DNA of 62,077 nucleotides. Source: Segetibacter sp. Lineage in GTDB: Bacteria; Bacteroidota; Bacteroidia; Chitinophagales; Chitinophagaceae. Below, piece after piece: positions 10,219-18,529 of this stretch. The stretch is from assembly GCF_025963695.1 (NCBI RefSeq), contig NZ_JAOQAH010000042.1:1-62077 (forward strand). Direction: 5' to 3'. The translations under genes were made by a program, and so were the position numbers. The notes under the pieces were generated by a model. It made no database searches, was not told the origin of the DNA, and worked only from the letters and a program-made list of their open reading frames with translations. The first letter of the stretch is position 1, and each line of letters opens with the position of its first letter.

Positions 10219-10509
10219 TTGGCACCAGATTGGGGGGGGGGTATAAGCATGGGCTTTTTACGATATATATCTGTGCAAGCAAAAAGTTTTCCGCGAACCG
10301 TTTATTCAATGCATCAGTTAAGTGAGTCATTGATTATCTGTTATTCCATAACAACCTGGCCCTCCATTCTCGGTTACCGCCCGCCTACCATTTATCTTGA
10401 AAAAATAAATGGCGACTGGGAATACAACCGATCCTTAAGTGTTTATGAAATCCCCGAGCCTGTTATTACAAAAATTTTGCAGTATCTAAAAATTGAAGTC
10501 GCCCGGTAA
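10219..10509 (+). CDS. possible small protein containing a G10 tract, uncharacterised
   Basis: A frame of 96 residues starts just before a run of ten G (10232-10241); a second ATG at 10249, after the run, would give about 86 residues. I do not recognise the sequence. The C-terminal half (DWEYNRSLSVYEIPEPVITK) reads like a genuine soluble protein; the N-terminal part does not. It is on the same strand as the carbamoyltransferase 64 bases later. It may be a real short gene, a remnant, or chance; the homopolymer makes the upper part of the frame unreliable. Confidence 0.3.
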   Translation: MAPDWGGGISMGFLRYISVQAKSFPRTVYSMHQLSESLIICYSITTWPSILGYRPPTIYLEKINGDWEYNRSLSVYEIPEPVITKILQYLKIEVAR

Positions 10510-10544
10510 AATCGGCCACTAACACAAAGGAATGGAATAGTTTT

Positions 10545-10565
10545 TTTAGTTGAATTTCAACTAAA
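10545..10565. promoter_or_regulatory. perfect 21-base palindrome before the carbamoyltransferase start
   Basis: TTTAGTTGAA and TTCAACTAAA are exact reverse complements around one central T, ending 8 bases before the ATG at 10574. The site could be an operator for a dimeric regulator. With a one-base centre, a folded RNA would have to open the middle pairs to form a loop, and would then sit over the ribosome-binding region. Confidence 0.45.
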
Positions 10566-10573
10566 TATAAAAA

Positions 10574-12289
10574 ATGTACACGTTAGGTGTTAACGCTGTT
10601 TTTCATGACTCTGCTGCTTGTATATTGAAAGATGGAAAGCTATTAGCTGCCGCCGAAGAAGAACGCTTTACTCATATTAAGCACGGCAAAAGACCTGTTC
10701 CTTTTAGTACATACGAACTTCCCTATCACGCTATAAATTATTGTCTTGAGGTAGCCAATATTCACTTAAACGAGGTTGATCATTTCGCCTATTCGTTTGA
10801 CCCGTCTTTACTTCTTGGTAAACATACAAACGCCAATTCTTTAAATTTACCCCTTAAGCCAAGCAAGGCGCCGAAAGGCGAGGAATGGCTATCTCCCTGG
10901 GATCCTCTATTTTTATCCTATATAGTTAATGCCCCTCTGCAGTTAACGGGCGGGTATCCGCATTATTTGCAAAAAAGATTTAAAGGCGCTGATATTAGTG
11001 AAAGTCAATGGCATTTTGTTGAGCATCACGCAGCTCATGCTGCAAGCGCATATTATCCCTCTCCGTACTCGCATGCCGCTGTTATTACTTTAGACGGAAG
11101 AGGCGAGATTGCAACAACAACATATAACATTGGCAACGGAAACGAATTAACCAGGATTGGACAAGTAAACATGCCGTCTTCGTTAGGGCTATTATATGAA
11201 AACGTCACTTCTTATCTCGGCTTTTTACGTAGCTCAGATGAATATAAAGTAATGGCACTGGCATCGTACGGGAAGCCCAAATTTGTAAAGGATTTTCGGG
11301 AAATAATTCAATTAGAACCGAAGGGGCAATACACCGTAAAGAACGAAAGCCTGACCGAAAGATTTGGACCTGCAAGATTGCCCGATGAAGCATTTACAGC
11401 GCACTATTTCGATATTGCACATTCGCTTCAGATAGTACTTGAAGAAACCTCACTTGAACTTTGCAATTGGTTATACCATGATACAAAGGAAAAAAACCTT
11501 TGTATGGCGGGGGGCGTAGCATTGAATTGTGTAATGAACGCAAGAATAAAAGACAAAAGCCCTTTTAAAAATGTATGGGTACAGCCGGCAGCAGGAGACT
11601 CAGGAACTGCTTTAGGCGCCGCCATTTGGGTTGATATAAAAACAAGAAAAAGCGCTTCTAAAGATTTTGAAATGAGCCATGCTTATTGGGGACCACAGTA
11701 TAGTGAGGACGAGATTGAGCAGTTTTTGAAATGGACAAAAGCCAGGTACCGAAAGCTGAAGAATATTGCAGAAGAAACAGCCGAGATTTTAACAGAAAAT
11801 AAGATCGTTGGGTGGTTTCAGGGTCGAATGGAGTTTGGACCAAGATCGTTGGGTAGCAGGTCGATACTAGCGTCACCAATACATGCTGAAATGCAAAGCA
11901 GGCTAAATGAAGTAAAAGACCGGGAAGACTTCAGACCAGTTGCACCGGTAGTTCTGGAGGAAGATGCAGCAGACTGGTTTGAAGATGGAGACTACTCCCC
12001 TTTTATGTTATTCGTCTACAAAGTGAGGCCAGAAAAAGCCGACAAAATACCGGCCGTAACACACGTGGATGGAACAGCACGAATACAAACTATAAACCGG
12101 CAACAGCATCTTTTGTATTATGACCTGCTGAAAGCTTTTAAAAAGAAAACGGGCGTTCCGGTCTTAGTTAATACATCATTCAATACTTTAGGCAAACCCA
12201 TCGTTTGTACTCCGCGCGATGCGGTAGAATGTTTTTATAGTTCACCTTTTGATGCGCTTGTTATAGGTTCATTTCTATTGGAAAAGTAA
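10574..12289 (+). CDS. carbamoyltransferase of the NodU/CmcH family
   Basis: The family moves a carbamoyl group from carbamoyl phosphate, through a carbamoyl-adenylate, to a hydroxyl of a sugar or antibiotic. The 571-residue product has the N-terminal kinase-like domain (LGVNAVFHDSAACIL, EEERFTHIKHG, the His-rich VEHHAAHAASAYY, CMAGGVALNCVMNARI and PAAGDSGTALGAA). The C-terminal TsaC/YrdC-like domain follows (FGPRSLGSRSILA, DREDFRPVAPVVL, VNTSFNTLGKPIV). The length is normal. Its stop overlaps the ATG of the next glycosyltransferase by one base, and glycan genes follow, so the likely acceptor is a sugar of a surface polysaccharide or lipopolysaccharide. That substrate is inferred. A 21-base palindrome lies just upstream. 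Confidence 0.9.
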   Translation: MYTLGVNAVFHDSAACILKDGKLLAAAEEERFTHIKHGKRPVPFSTYELPYHAINYCLEVANIHLNEVDHFAYSFDPSLLLGKHTNANSLNLPLKPSKAPKGEEWLSPWDPLFLSYIVNAPLQLTGGYPHYLQKRFKGADISESQWHFVEHHAAHAASAYYPSPYSHAAVITLDGRGEIATTTYNIGNGNELTRIGQVNMPSSLGLLYENVTSYLGFLRSSDEYKVMALASYGKPKFVKDFREIIQLEPKGQYTVKNESLTERFGPARLPDEAFTAHYFDIAHSLQIVLEETSLELCNWLYHDTKEKNLCMAGGVALNCVMNARIKDKSPFKNVWVQPAAGDSGTALGAAIWVDIKTRKSASKDFEMSHAYWGPQYSEDEIEQFLKWTKARYRKLKNIAEETAEILTENKIVGWFQGRMEFGPRSLGSRSILASPIHAEMQSRLNEVKDREDFRPVAPVVLEEDAADWFEDGDYSPFMLFVYKVRPEKADKIPAVTHVDGTARIQTINRQQHLLYYDLLKAFKKKTGVPVLVNTSFNTLGKPIVCTPRDAVECFYSSPFDALVIGSFLLEK

Positions 12290-13263
12290 TGAAAGACATA
12301 AAAATTTCTGTAGTAATTCCAACTTATAAAAGACCAGCCCTATTAAAAAATTGTCTTAAAAGCCTGGCCAACCAAACGCTGCAAGAACAGCTGTTTGAAA
12401 TTATTGTTGTAAGCGATGGACCGGACCGGGAAAGCGAAAAGGTAGTTTCAGAATCGTCGATAGAAGGGCTTCAACATATTCGCTTTCTTTCTCTACCAAT
12501 TAAAAAAGGCCCTGCCGCTGCGCGAAATCTCGGTTGGAAAAATGCCCTGGGAACTATAATTGCTTTTACTGACGACGATTGTTTGCCGGACATACGGTGG
12601 CTTCAGAATATTGTTGCAAAGTATAACGGAGAAAAAGAAATTGCTTTTACGGGAAAAGTGGTTGTGCCTGTTAGCGCTCCACCTACAGATTTTGAATTAA
12701 ATACAAAAGGGCTTGAAAAGGGTGAATTTGTTACAGCGAACTGTGTGGTAACTAAAGCCGCATTACAAAAAATAGAAGGTTTTGATGAAGCGTTTGAAGC
12801 AGCATGGAGAGAAGATAGTGACCTTCATTTTAAATTAATTGGTCACGGCATCCCGATTATAAAATTAGAAGAAGCAATAGTTGTTCATCCGGTAAGAAAA
12901 GCCCCATGGGGAATAAGTATAAAAGAACAAAAGAAGACCATCTTTAATGCCTTGCTTTATAAAAAGTACCCCACACTGTACAGGCAAAGAATAAAGAGCG
13001 GTCCTTCATGGCGTTACTATCTTATCATTCAATTTTTCGCCTTGTTTGTCATTGCAGCAATCCCTGGACTAAAGTGGATGATGCTTATTGCATTATTGGG
13101 CTGGATTTTATTAACGGCAGAATTTACTATTAAAAGATTATCATCAACCCGAAAAACAGGAAGCCACATTTTTGAAATGATTGTTACATCTGTTGTCATC
13201 CCTTTTTTGTCTGTTTACTGGACATTATACGGCGGCCTGAAGTACAGGGTATTATTTTTTTAA
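12289..13263 (+). CDS. glycosyltransferase family 2 with C-terminal membrane segments
   Basis: The product (324 residues) begins with the GT-A fold of family 2: KISVVIPTYKRPALLKNCL, then PAAARNLGWKNA and the metal-binding acidic motif FTDDDCLPD near residue 98. A later ED pair (AWREDSDLHFKL) is the usual acceptor or base region. Two hydrophobic stretches between about 245 and 290 and one near 300-320 should anchor it in the inner membrane. It would add a sugar from a nucleotide donor to a growing surface glycan; donor and acceptor are unknown. It starts within the stop codon of the carbamoyltransferase, so translation is probably coupled. Confidence 0.88.
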   Translation: MKDIKISVVIPTYKRPALLKNCLKSLANQTLQEQLFEIIVVSDGPDRESEKVVSESSIEGLQHIRFLSLPIKKGPAAARNLGWKNALGTIIAFTDDDCLPDIRWLQNIVAKYNGEKEIAFTGKVVVPVSAPPTDFELNTKGLEKGEFVTANCVVTKAALQKIEGFDEAFEAAWREDSDLHFKLIGHGIPIIKLEEAIVVHPVRKAPWGISIKEQKKTIFNALLYKKYPTLYRQRIKSGPSWRYYLIIQFFALFVIAAIPGLKWMMLIALLGWILLTAEFTIKRLSSTRKTGSHIFEMIVTSVVIPFLSVYWTLYGGLKYRVLFF

Positions 13264-13356
13264 ATAAAAGACTATCTTCTTAGCACTCCGATTAACGGGG
13301 TTAAGTAAAAAGCATTTGAAATAATTTTAAGATTACCAACAGGAAAATTTGGATTA

Positions 13357-14349
13357 ATGAAGCTTACAGGAATTAAAAAAATAGTTGTTTTTCGTGCGTT
13401 GCAAATTGGAGATATGCTTTGTTCGATTCCTGCAATACGAGCTTTGAAACAAGCATACCCCGATGCACAAATTACGTTGGTAGGGTTACCATGGGCAAAA
13501 ATGCTGATAGAAAGGTTTCCTGCATATTTTGATTCGCTGATTACTTTTCCTGGCTACCCCGGCTTCCCAGAACAGCCTGTCAATCGCGCAGCATTTCCCG
13601 ATTTTCTAAAACTGATTCAGCAACAGCAATTTGATTTGGCTTTGCAAATGCAGGGAAGTGGCATCATCTCGAATCCCTTAGTCGACTTATTTGGCGCTAA
13701 CAACATTGCGGGCTTTTATACACCTGATAATTACTGTCCTGATAAAGATCTATTCATTGAATATCCTTCCAACATTCATGAAGTGCGTCGCCATTTACAA
13801 TTAATAAAAAAGCTGGGCCTTGGCGACGTTTCACCCGACCTTGAATTCCCTATAACAGAAAAGGATAAAGAAGACTTTGCAAAAGCAGCTTTGCCGGTTA
13901 ATGAAAAAGAATATGTAATTCTTCATCCGGGAGCCAGGGGTGCAAACCGGCAATGGGCACCTGCAAATTTTGCTGCTATCGGAGATTTTTGCTTTGAAAA
14001 TGGTTTAAAGGTTGTAATTACAGGCACACAAGACGAACTGGATATTGTACAAAGCGTAATTCAGCTAATGAAGCATAAACCTATTAATGCAGCAGGCAAA
14101 ACATCGCTTGGTGCAGTGGCAGTTTTAATTAAAAATGCTGCAGCTTTAGTTTCCAATTGCACAGGGGTTTCTCACATTGCTGCCGCACTTAAAACGAAAA
14201 GTATTGTCATTAGCCTTGATGGAGAACCGTTTCGATGGGGGCCTTTAAACAAACAATTGCATAAAACAATTGATTGGACTGTAACGACAAACCTGGACCT
14301 GGTAAAAGAAGCGTTAGGAGGACTCTTATTAAATGGCCTTAAAGTTTAA
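13357..14349 (+). CDS. glycosyltransferase family 9 (heptosyltransferase-like)
   Basis: Family 9 enzymes move heptose from ADP-heptose to the lipopolysaccharide inner core. The 330-residue product starts KIVVFRALQIGDMLCSIPAIRAL, the N-terminal signature, and has the C-terminal donor-binding part (VILHPGARGANRQWAP, then LVSNCTGVSHIAAAL). The Asp of the usual donor motif S-x-D-x-G is replaced here (SNCTG), so the donor may differ. It follows the family 2 enzyme after 93 bases. Its last 21 bases overlap the end of the opposing family 9 gene. Two family 9 genes plus gmhB suggest a heptose-containing core or glycan. Confidence 0.87.
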   Translation: MKLTGIKKIVVFRALQIGDMLCSIPAIRALKQAYPDAQITLVGLPWAKMLIERFPAYFDSLITFPGYPGFPEQPVNRAAFPDFLKLIQQQQFDLALQMQGSGIISNPLVDLFGANNIAGFYTPDNYCPDKDLFIEYPSNIHEVRRHLQLIKKLGLGDVSPDLEFPITEKDKEDFAKAALPVNEKEYVILHPGARGANRQWAPANFAAIGDFCFENGLKVVITGTQDELDIVQSVIQLMKHKPINAAGKTSLGAVAVLIKNAAALVSNCTGVSHIAAALKTKSIVISLDGEPFRWGPLNKQLHKTIDWTVTTNLDLVKEALGGLLLNGLKV

Positions 14350-15447
14350 AGAAGAATGCGCCTCTAAAGAAGTCTCTTCTAACAGTTGAGTTATGGCAGC
14401 AACAATTTCATCTGCACAGGGTATCGGCAGGGAGTCTTTATACACATCTTTATACAGGTATTGAATAACCTCATTTCTGCTACGACTATCGGCATCTACC
14501 CCAAATTCCAAAACTCTTAAAGGAACATTCCATGGTTTATGTTGAGGATTGGTTTGAGCATACAAAACAACCACAGGAGTACCAACTGCGGCTGCGATAT
14601 GAACTGTTCCCGTGTTTACGGAAACTACTAGTCGTGCTTGTTTAACAAGCGCGATGAACTCCTGTAAGGAAAATATTCCCGCAAGGCAAAAGGCATTTTC
14701 GCCTGTTAGTCTAGCTAATTCATTGCATGTCTGCTTTTCTGACGCCGAACCTGTAAATAAGATTTGAAATCCATTGTCAGCAGTCATATTTTTTGCCACT
14801 TCTACCCATTTCTCAATTGGATACTCGCGCTTTTTTTCACTCACTCCGGCATGAAAAATTAACCAAGGCTTAGAAGGATTTATACCCCCGTACTTTAGTT
14901 TGTTTTCTACTACTTCGTTAATTGCCTCTGGAACGGCCAGACCCAAATTAATATCGTTGGTTGTTGCATCGATACTTTTCACGAGCTGCAAATCGCGCTC
15001 CACCTGGTGTTGAATAAAAGTATAAGGCTCTTTATCAGGAATCCAATTTGTGAGTAAAGCATAAGGGTTCTCCCGGCAGTACGCAAGTCGTAAAGGAATA
15101 TTTGCCATATAAGCAATCATGGCGGCAGGAAGAGGATTTTGACTAAACACAGTAAAAATTACAGCGGCATCAAAGCTTTTTTCTTTTAGTTGCTGTACCA
15201 GTGCAAAAATTTCTTCGCTTGCGATTGCCTCGTTTGATTTTATCCACGGAAGATCGAAAACAATAACATCATCTATCTCCGGAATAGAGGGAACTATACC
15301 TGCCGCCATTGAAGAGGTAAGAACAGTGATCTTAGAAGAAAAGGTTTCTTTTATAGCCCTGATTGCTGGGGTAGACATAATGAGGTCTCCCATGTTGTCT
15401 GCCCGAATAATAAGAATATTCTTACAGTGCTGCCAGCTTTGTGTCAT
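14329..15447 (-). CDS. glycosyltransferase family 9 (heptosyltransferase-like), second copy
   Basis: This 372-residue protein has the same fold as its opposing neighbour: NILIIRADNMGDLIMSTPAIRAI at the N-terminus and WLIFHAGVSEKKREYPIEKW in the donor domain. A C-terminal VSVNTGTVHIAAAVGTPVV also lacks the usual Asp. ADP-heptose is the expected donor from the family and from the adjoining gmhB, but other sugars are possible. Its start overlaps the end of gmhB by 26 bases on the same strand, so the two form an operon. Confidence 0.87.
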   Translation of the reverse strand: MTQSWQHCKNILIIRADNMGDLIMSTPAIRAIKETFSSKITVLTSSMAAGIVPSIPEIDDVIVFDLPWIKSNEAIASEEIFALVQQLKEKSFDAAVIFTVFSQNPLPAAMIAYMANIPLRLAYCRENPYALLTNWIPDKEPYTFIQHQVERDLQLVKSIDATTNDINLGLAVPEAINEVVENKLKYGGINPSKPWLIFHAGVSEKKREYPIEKWVEVAKNMTADNGFQILFTGSASEKQTCNELARLTGENAFCLAGIFSLQEFIALVKQARLVVSVNTGTVHIAAAVGTPVVVLYAQTNPQHKPWNVPLRVLEFGVDADSRSRNEVIQYLYKDVYKDSLPIPCADEIVAAITQLLEETSLEAHSSLNFKAI

Positions 15448-16027
15448 TTAATTCTTTAGTTTCATGCGAGTTAGCACAGATAAATTTAGCAGCATCCAGA
15501 AAGTTTTCCGCTATATATGTGGGAGTACGAAAAGGGCCTTCTACCCATTCCGTTTCATTTCCATTATTAATCACTATTGATCTGCACCCTGCGCGGTTTC
15601 CCGCTTCGGCATCATGTAGAATATCTCCTATCATCCACGATTGTACAACAGATATTTCGAGATCTTTTGTGGCTTGTAAGATCATGCCCGGTTTTGGTTT
15701 TCGGCATTCGCACGCTAGTGTATATTCCTGTACTTTTCCATCAGTATGGTGGGGACAGAAATAGTATTTTTCAATTTCAATTCCTTTTGTATTCAACAAA
15801 AGGTCAATTTTTTGTTTGACCTTTTCTAATTCATTTATTTGAAAGTATCCTCGTGCCACGCCTGCCTGGTTACTGATAACAACGAAAATATAGCCCTCCT
15901 TTTTCAGTAGTTTCAGTCCCTCAACCACTCCAGGTTCAAGGGACACCAAATCAGGATTTACATTGTAAGGAACGTCTGGTATAAGCGTTCCATCTTTATC
16001 AAGGAACACAACTTTTCTTTCATACAT
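15422..16027 (-). CDS. gmhB: D-glycero-D-manno-heptose-1,7-bisphosphate 7-phosphatase
   Basis: GmhB removes the 7-phosphate from heptose bisphosphate, a step in ADP-heptose synthesis. The 201-residue HAD-IIIA protein has the nucleophile motif FLDKDGTLIPD (Asp at about 10 and 12), VISNQAG, a zinc-binding set (CPHH around 92 and CECRKPKPGM around 110) and the acidic motif MIGDILHDAEAG. The zinc loop separates GmhB from plain histidinol phosphatases, which share much of the sequence. It overlaps the following family 9 glycosyltransferase, which fits a supply-and-use pair. The C-terminal tail of some 30 residues is longer than I would expect. Confidence 0.85.
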   Translation of the reverse strand: MYERKVVFLDKDGTLIPDVPYNVNPDLVSLEPGVVEGLKLLKKEGYIFVVISNQAGVARGYFQINELEKVKQKIDLLLNTKGIEIEKYYFCPHHTDGKVQEYTLACECRKPKPGMILQATKDLEISVVQSWMIGDILHDAEAGNRAGCRSIVINNGNETEWVEGPFRTPTYIAENFLDAAKFICANSHETKELNDTKLAAL

Positions 16028-16113
16028 CTTACAAATATAAGATTAAGAGATTGCAGATACCCGACCGCTCGACGATGAAGGCTGTACATCAACATTGAGT
16101 TGCCGATGAACGT

Positions 16114-16130
16114 ATTGCGACGCAACAATG
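16114..16130 (+). repeat. dispersed intergenic repeat, copy C
   Basis: ATTGCGACGCAACAATG contains the perfect 11-base dyad TTGCG-A-CGCAA. The preceding GATGAACG is shared with copy E. It lies in the 138-base gap between gmhB and the family 4 glycosyltransferase. Confidence 0.65.
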
Positions 16131-16165
16131 AGGCAATGAAAACTAATGCTGGTAACAGAAAATAA

Positions 16166-17455
16166 CTAAGCCGCCTGGCTCTTTTTATTAATTGTTTCCT
16201 GTGAACGTGATTTAGACACCAAGGCAGGCACCTGTATTTGTTTGTACAAGTCAGCCACCAGACTGGCAACTTTTTGCCAGGTAAAATTTTCTTTCACTCT
16301 TTGGATAGCAGCTTTTTTCATTTGCTGGTGCAGCCCAGGATTGGAAATAAGCAAATGAACTTTTGAAGCCAACGCATCGGGATCATTCGAAGGAACTAGA
16401 AAACCTGTCTTTCCATCTAATACACTGTATTTGATACCGCCAACATTCGATCCGATAACCGGGGTACCACAGGCCATAGATTCTAATGGGGTGATTCCAA
16501 ATGGTTCGTACCAGGGAGTAGAGATAAAGATATCGGCCGCGCAATAATAGTATTTCAGCATTTCACGGTTCTTTCTTCCTACAAAGGTCACCATATCTTC
16601 AACGCCTTCTGCTCTTGCTATTTGTAACAGCCTTGCAATTTCGGGACAAGCCATTGGGTTTGGATCGTCGCTTTCGCCTCCAACTACAACCAACCTGTAT
16701 GCTATGCCCGAGTTTTTCAATTTTCCAAGAGAACGAACAACATTATCTACACCCTTTCTCGGAACCATTCTGCCCAATTGCAAAAGAATTTTTTCATCAG
16801 TTTTCAACCCAACTAAAGTGCAGGCAATTTCCTTATTTATTGGATAAAACTCTTTAGCACTAAAGCCACAAGGAATGATGGTTATCTTATCCACCGGAGT
16901 ATCATAATATTCAATCAAATCACTCTTATCCTGCGGACATTCTGCTATTACCGCATCTGCATACTGTACAATTTGCTTTTCGATCTCGATTCTTTCGGGA
17001 GGAAACTTGTCGCTTTTGCCCTGGTAAATTTGTCGAACGAATCCTAAAGCGTGGAATGTTATTACAAAAGGAATTTCTAATGCTTCTTTGATCCACATGG
17101 CGACCAGGCCTGACATAAAAAAGTTTGCGTGAATTAGGTTGTAGTTACCTTTTTCAGAAGTTATAAACTCTATCATATCATCTTTAAATTCAGGCATAAA
17201 AGGCAGAAGTTCCTCTTTGGGAAGTAAACCAATCGGACCTGCTTTTACGTGTATCACGCGTATGTTATTTTCCCAATCGATCACTTTGGGAAGTTTAGGA
17301 TCCTCCCAACGCGTAAAAATGTCGACGTGGTGTCCCCCTGATGCAAGGTGCTTGGCAAGTTCTGCTACATAAACATTTTGACCTCCACTATCAACTCCGC
17401 CAAGAGATGCTAGCGGCGAGGCGTGCTCGCTGATAAATGCAATCTTTCTTTTCAT
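16166..17455 (-). CDS. glycosyltransferase family 4, sucrose-synthase-like GT-B enzyme
   Basis: The 429-residue protein has the GT-B layout. An N-terminal acceptor domain opens KIAFISEHASPLASLGGVDSGGQNVYV, and a C-terminal donor domain contains LLQLGRMVPRKGVDNVVR, VVVGGE and the retaining-enzyme motif EPFGITPLESMACGTPVIGS with its two Glu. The SGGQNVYV loop is typical of the sucrose-phosphate-synthase-like branch, which also includes many polysaccharide glycosyltransferases. It should act in the cytoplasm or at the inner membrane in glycan assembly; donor and acceptor are unknown. Its ATG overlaps the stop of the upstream 165-residue frame as ATGA. Confidence 0.9.
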   Translation of the reverse strand: MKRKIAFISEHASPLASLGGVDSGGQNVYVAELAKHLASGGHHVDIFTRWEDPKLPKVIDWENNIRVIHVKAGPIGLLPKEELLPFMPEFKDDMIEFITSEKGNYNLIHANFFMSGLVAMWIKEALEIPFVITFHALGFVRQIYQGKSDKFPPERIEIEKQIVQYADAVIAECPQDKSDLIEYYDTPVDKITIIPCGFSAKEFYPINKEIACTLVGLKTDEKILLQLGRMVPRKGVDNVVRSLGKLKNSGIAYRLVVVGGESDDPNPMACPEIARLLQIARAEGVEDMVTFVGRKNREMLKYYYCAADIFISTPWYEPFGITPLESMACGTPVIGSNVGGIKYSVLDGKTGFLVPSNDPDALASKVHLLISNPGLHQQMKKAAIQRVKENFTWQKVASLVADLYKQIQVPALVSKSRSQETINKKSQAA

Positions 17456-17949
17456 ATAGTAGTTGTTTGCAGCATTTTCGGTGAAGGAAATACTGTATTA
17501 TTATCCGATCTTACTAACAAATTACTTTTTTCAAATAAGTGAACAAAAATAGTTTTCCATGTTTGGGGATATGTTTTTATAAAGGATGATAATGAGAAAG
17601 TTAGAAAAACGTGACAAAAATTGTTGATCCGCCTACCATACCAAAACACACTATTTTCTTTGTCGGTGATTACCATTTCCTTTAACTCCTTGGCTATCGT
17701 TACTGTTGCAGAGGAAACTAGATTTGATAAGGCATCTAAAGCAACTGGCAGATTAAAAAAATTATTACGGACTATTTCTTTTTTAAACTCAAGATCTACC
17801 CCGTCAGCTTTCTTTGATGTATGGCCACCTGCAGTTTTAGAAAAATTAATTTTTTTAAGAAGAGCGTTAAAATAGTTTAAAAAAAATTTCGTGTATGTTT
17901 TACAGCTTTCACTTTCAACTTTTTTTCCCCGCTCTATCTCAATTACCAT
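17452..17949 (-). CDS. hypothetical protein translationally coupled to the glycosyltransferase
   Basis: I do not recognise this 165-residue frame. It is mixed alpha-helical in character, with Lys/Glu-rich and Phe/Asn-rich stretches, no signal peptide and no clear membrane segment. In its favour: an ATG start, length, and a stop that overlaps the next ATG as ATGA, the usual sign of coupled genes. Against it: no known motif and a sparse, AT-rich composition. It could be a small glycan-operon accessory protein or a chance frame. Confidence 0.45.
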   Translation of the reverse strand: MVIEIERGKKVESESCKTYTKFFLNYFNALLKKINFSKTAGGHTSKKADGVDLEFKKEIVRNNFFNLPVALDALSNLVSSATVTIAKELKEMVITDKENSVFWYGRRINNFCHVFLTFSLSSFIKTYPQTWKTIFVHLFEKSNLLVRSDNNTVFPSPKMLQTTTI

Positions 17950-18275
17950 ATTTATTGTTTAATCCTAATATTAGTATAATTGTGAATTTCAATTTTAATA
18001 CCATTTTGATTTTCAATGCGAATGCAACTAAAAGGCCGTTAAACACCGTCTAAGACCTACTTATCAAATGAAATAGTAGAAAAATTTCCTCGAGCTGTTA
18101 ATAAAAAGTTAACATCAATGTAGATGGTTGAAATAAAATGAGTTATAAAGATTTGTGGATAAGTAGTTTTTTTTGTGCCAGTTTTTTACTTAATGCCGCC
18201 CGCTCTTCTTCAACTTTTCGTATTTTTTTGTTTTTTGCTATTCCGTCTCATACTTTTGCACCAGTTCTTAAAACA

Positions 18276-18386
18276 CTTATCAAGAAAGGCAGAGGGTGAT
18301 GGCCCTTTGAAGCCTTGGCAACCCTTACATCTCACTCTACTTGTAAGAAGGTGCCAACTCCATCCTGGCAAAACGGGAAAGATAAG
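18276..18386 (+). ncRNA. SAM-I (S-box) riboswitch
   Basis: The S-box landmarks appear in order: CTTATCAAGAAAGGC at the 5' side of P1, then AGGGTGATGGCCC, TTTGAAGCCTTGGCAACC, a variable P3 arm (CTTAC with GTAAG), AAGGTGCCAACTCC, a P4-like stem and GATAAG closing P1. CTTATC pairs with GATAAG, and flanking AAACACTT and AAGTGTTT could extend the outer stem. S-adenosylmethionine binding would stabilise this fold. It lies 143 bases before a homoserine dehydrogenase gene with a terminator between, which fits control of methionine precursor supply by transcription termination. Confidence 0.9.
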
Positions 18387-18428
18387 CATGAGTAAAAGTG
18401 TTTTATAATCTGCATGATTTGAAACTAT

Positions 18429-18459
18429 AAAGCTCATCTTTCTACAGGGGGCTTTTTTT
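18429..18459 (+). terminator. terminator of the SAM riboswitch expression platform
   Basis: AAAGCTC pairs with GGGCTTT (one G-T wobble) around a 13-base loop and runs into a T tract (18453-18459). It sits between the aptamer and the homoserine dehydrogenase ATG at 18530. An OFF switch is the usual arrangement for this class; the antiterminator pairing was not worked out. Confidence 0.6.
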
Positions 18460-18529
18460 ATTATTATCTAACCTTCTTTGCCCAGGTTCTTACGTTTTAA
18501 GAATGTAACAAGTAAAAATTTAAGCAAGC

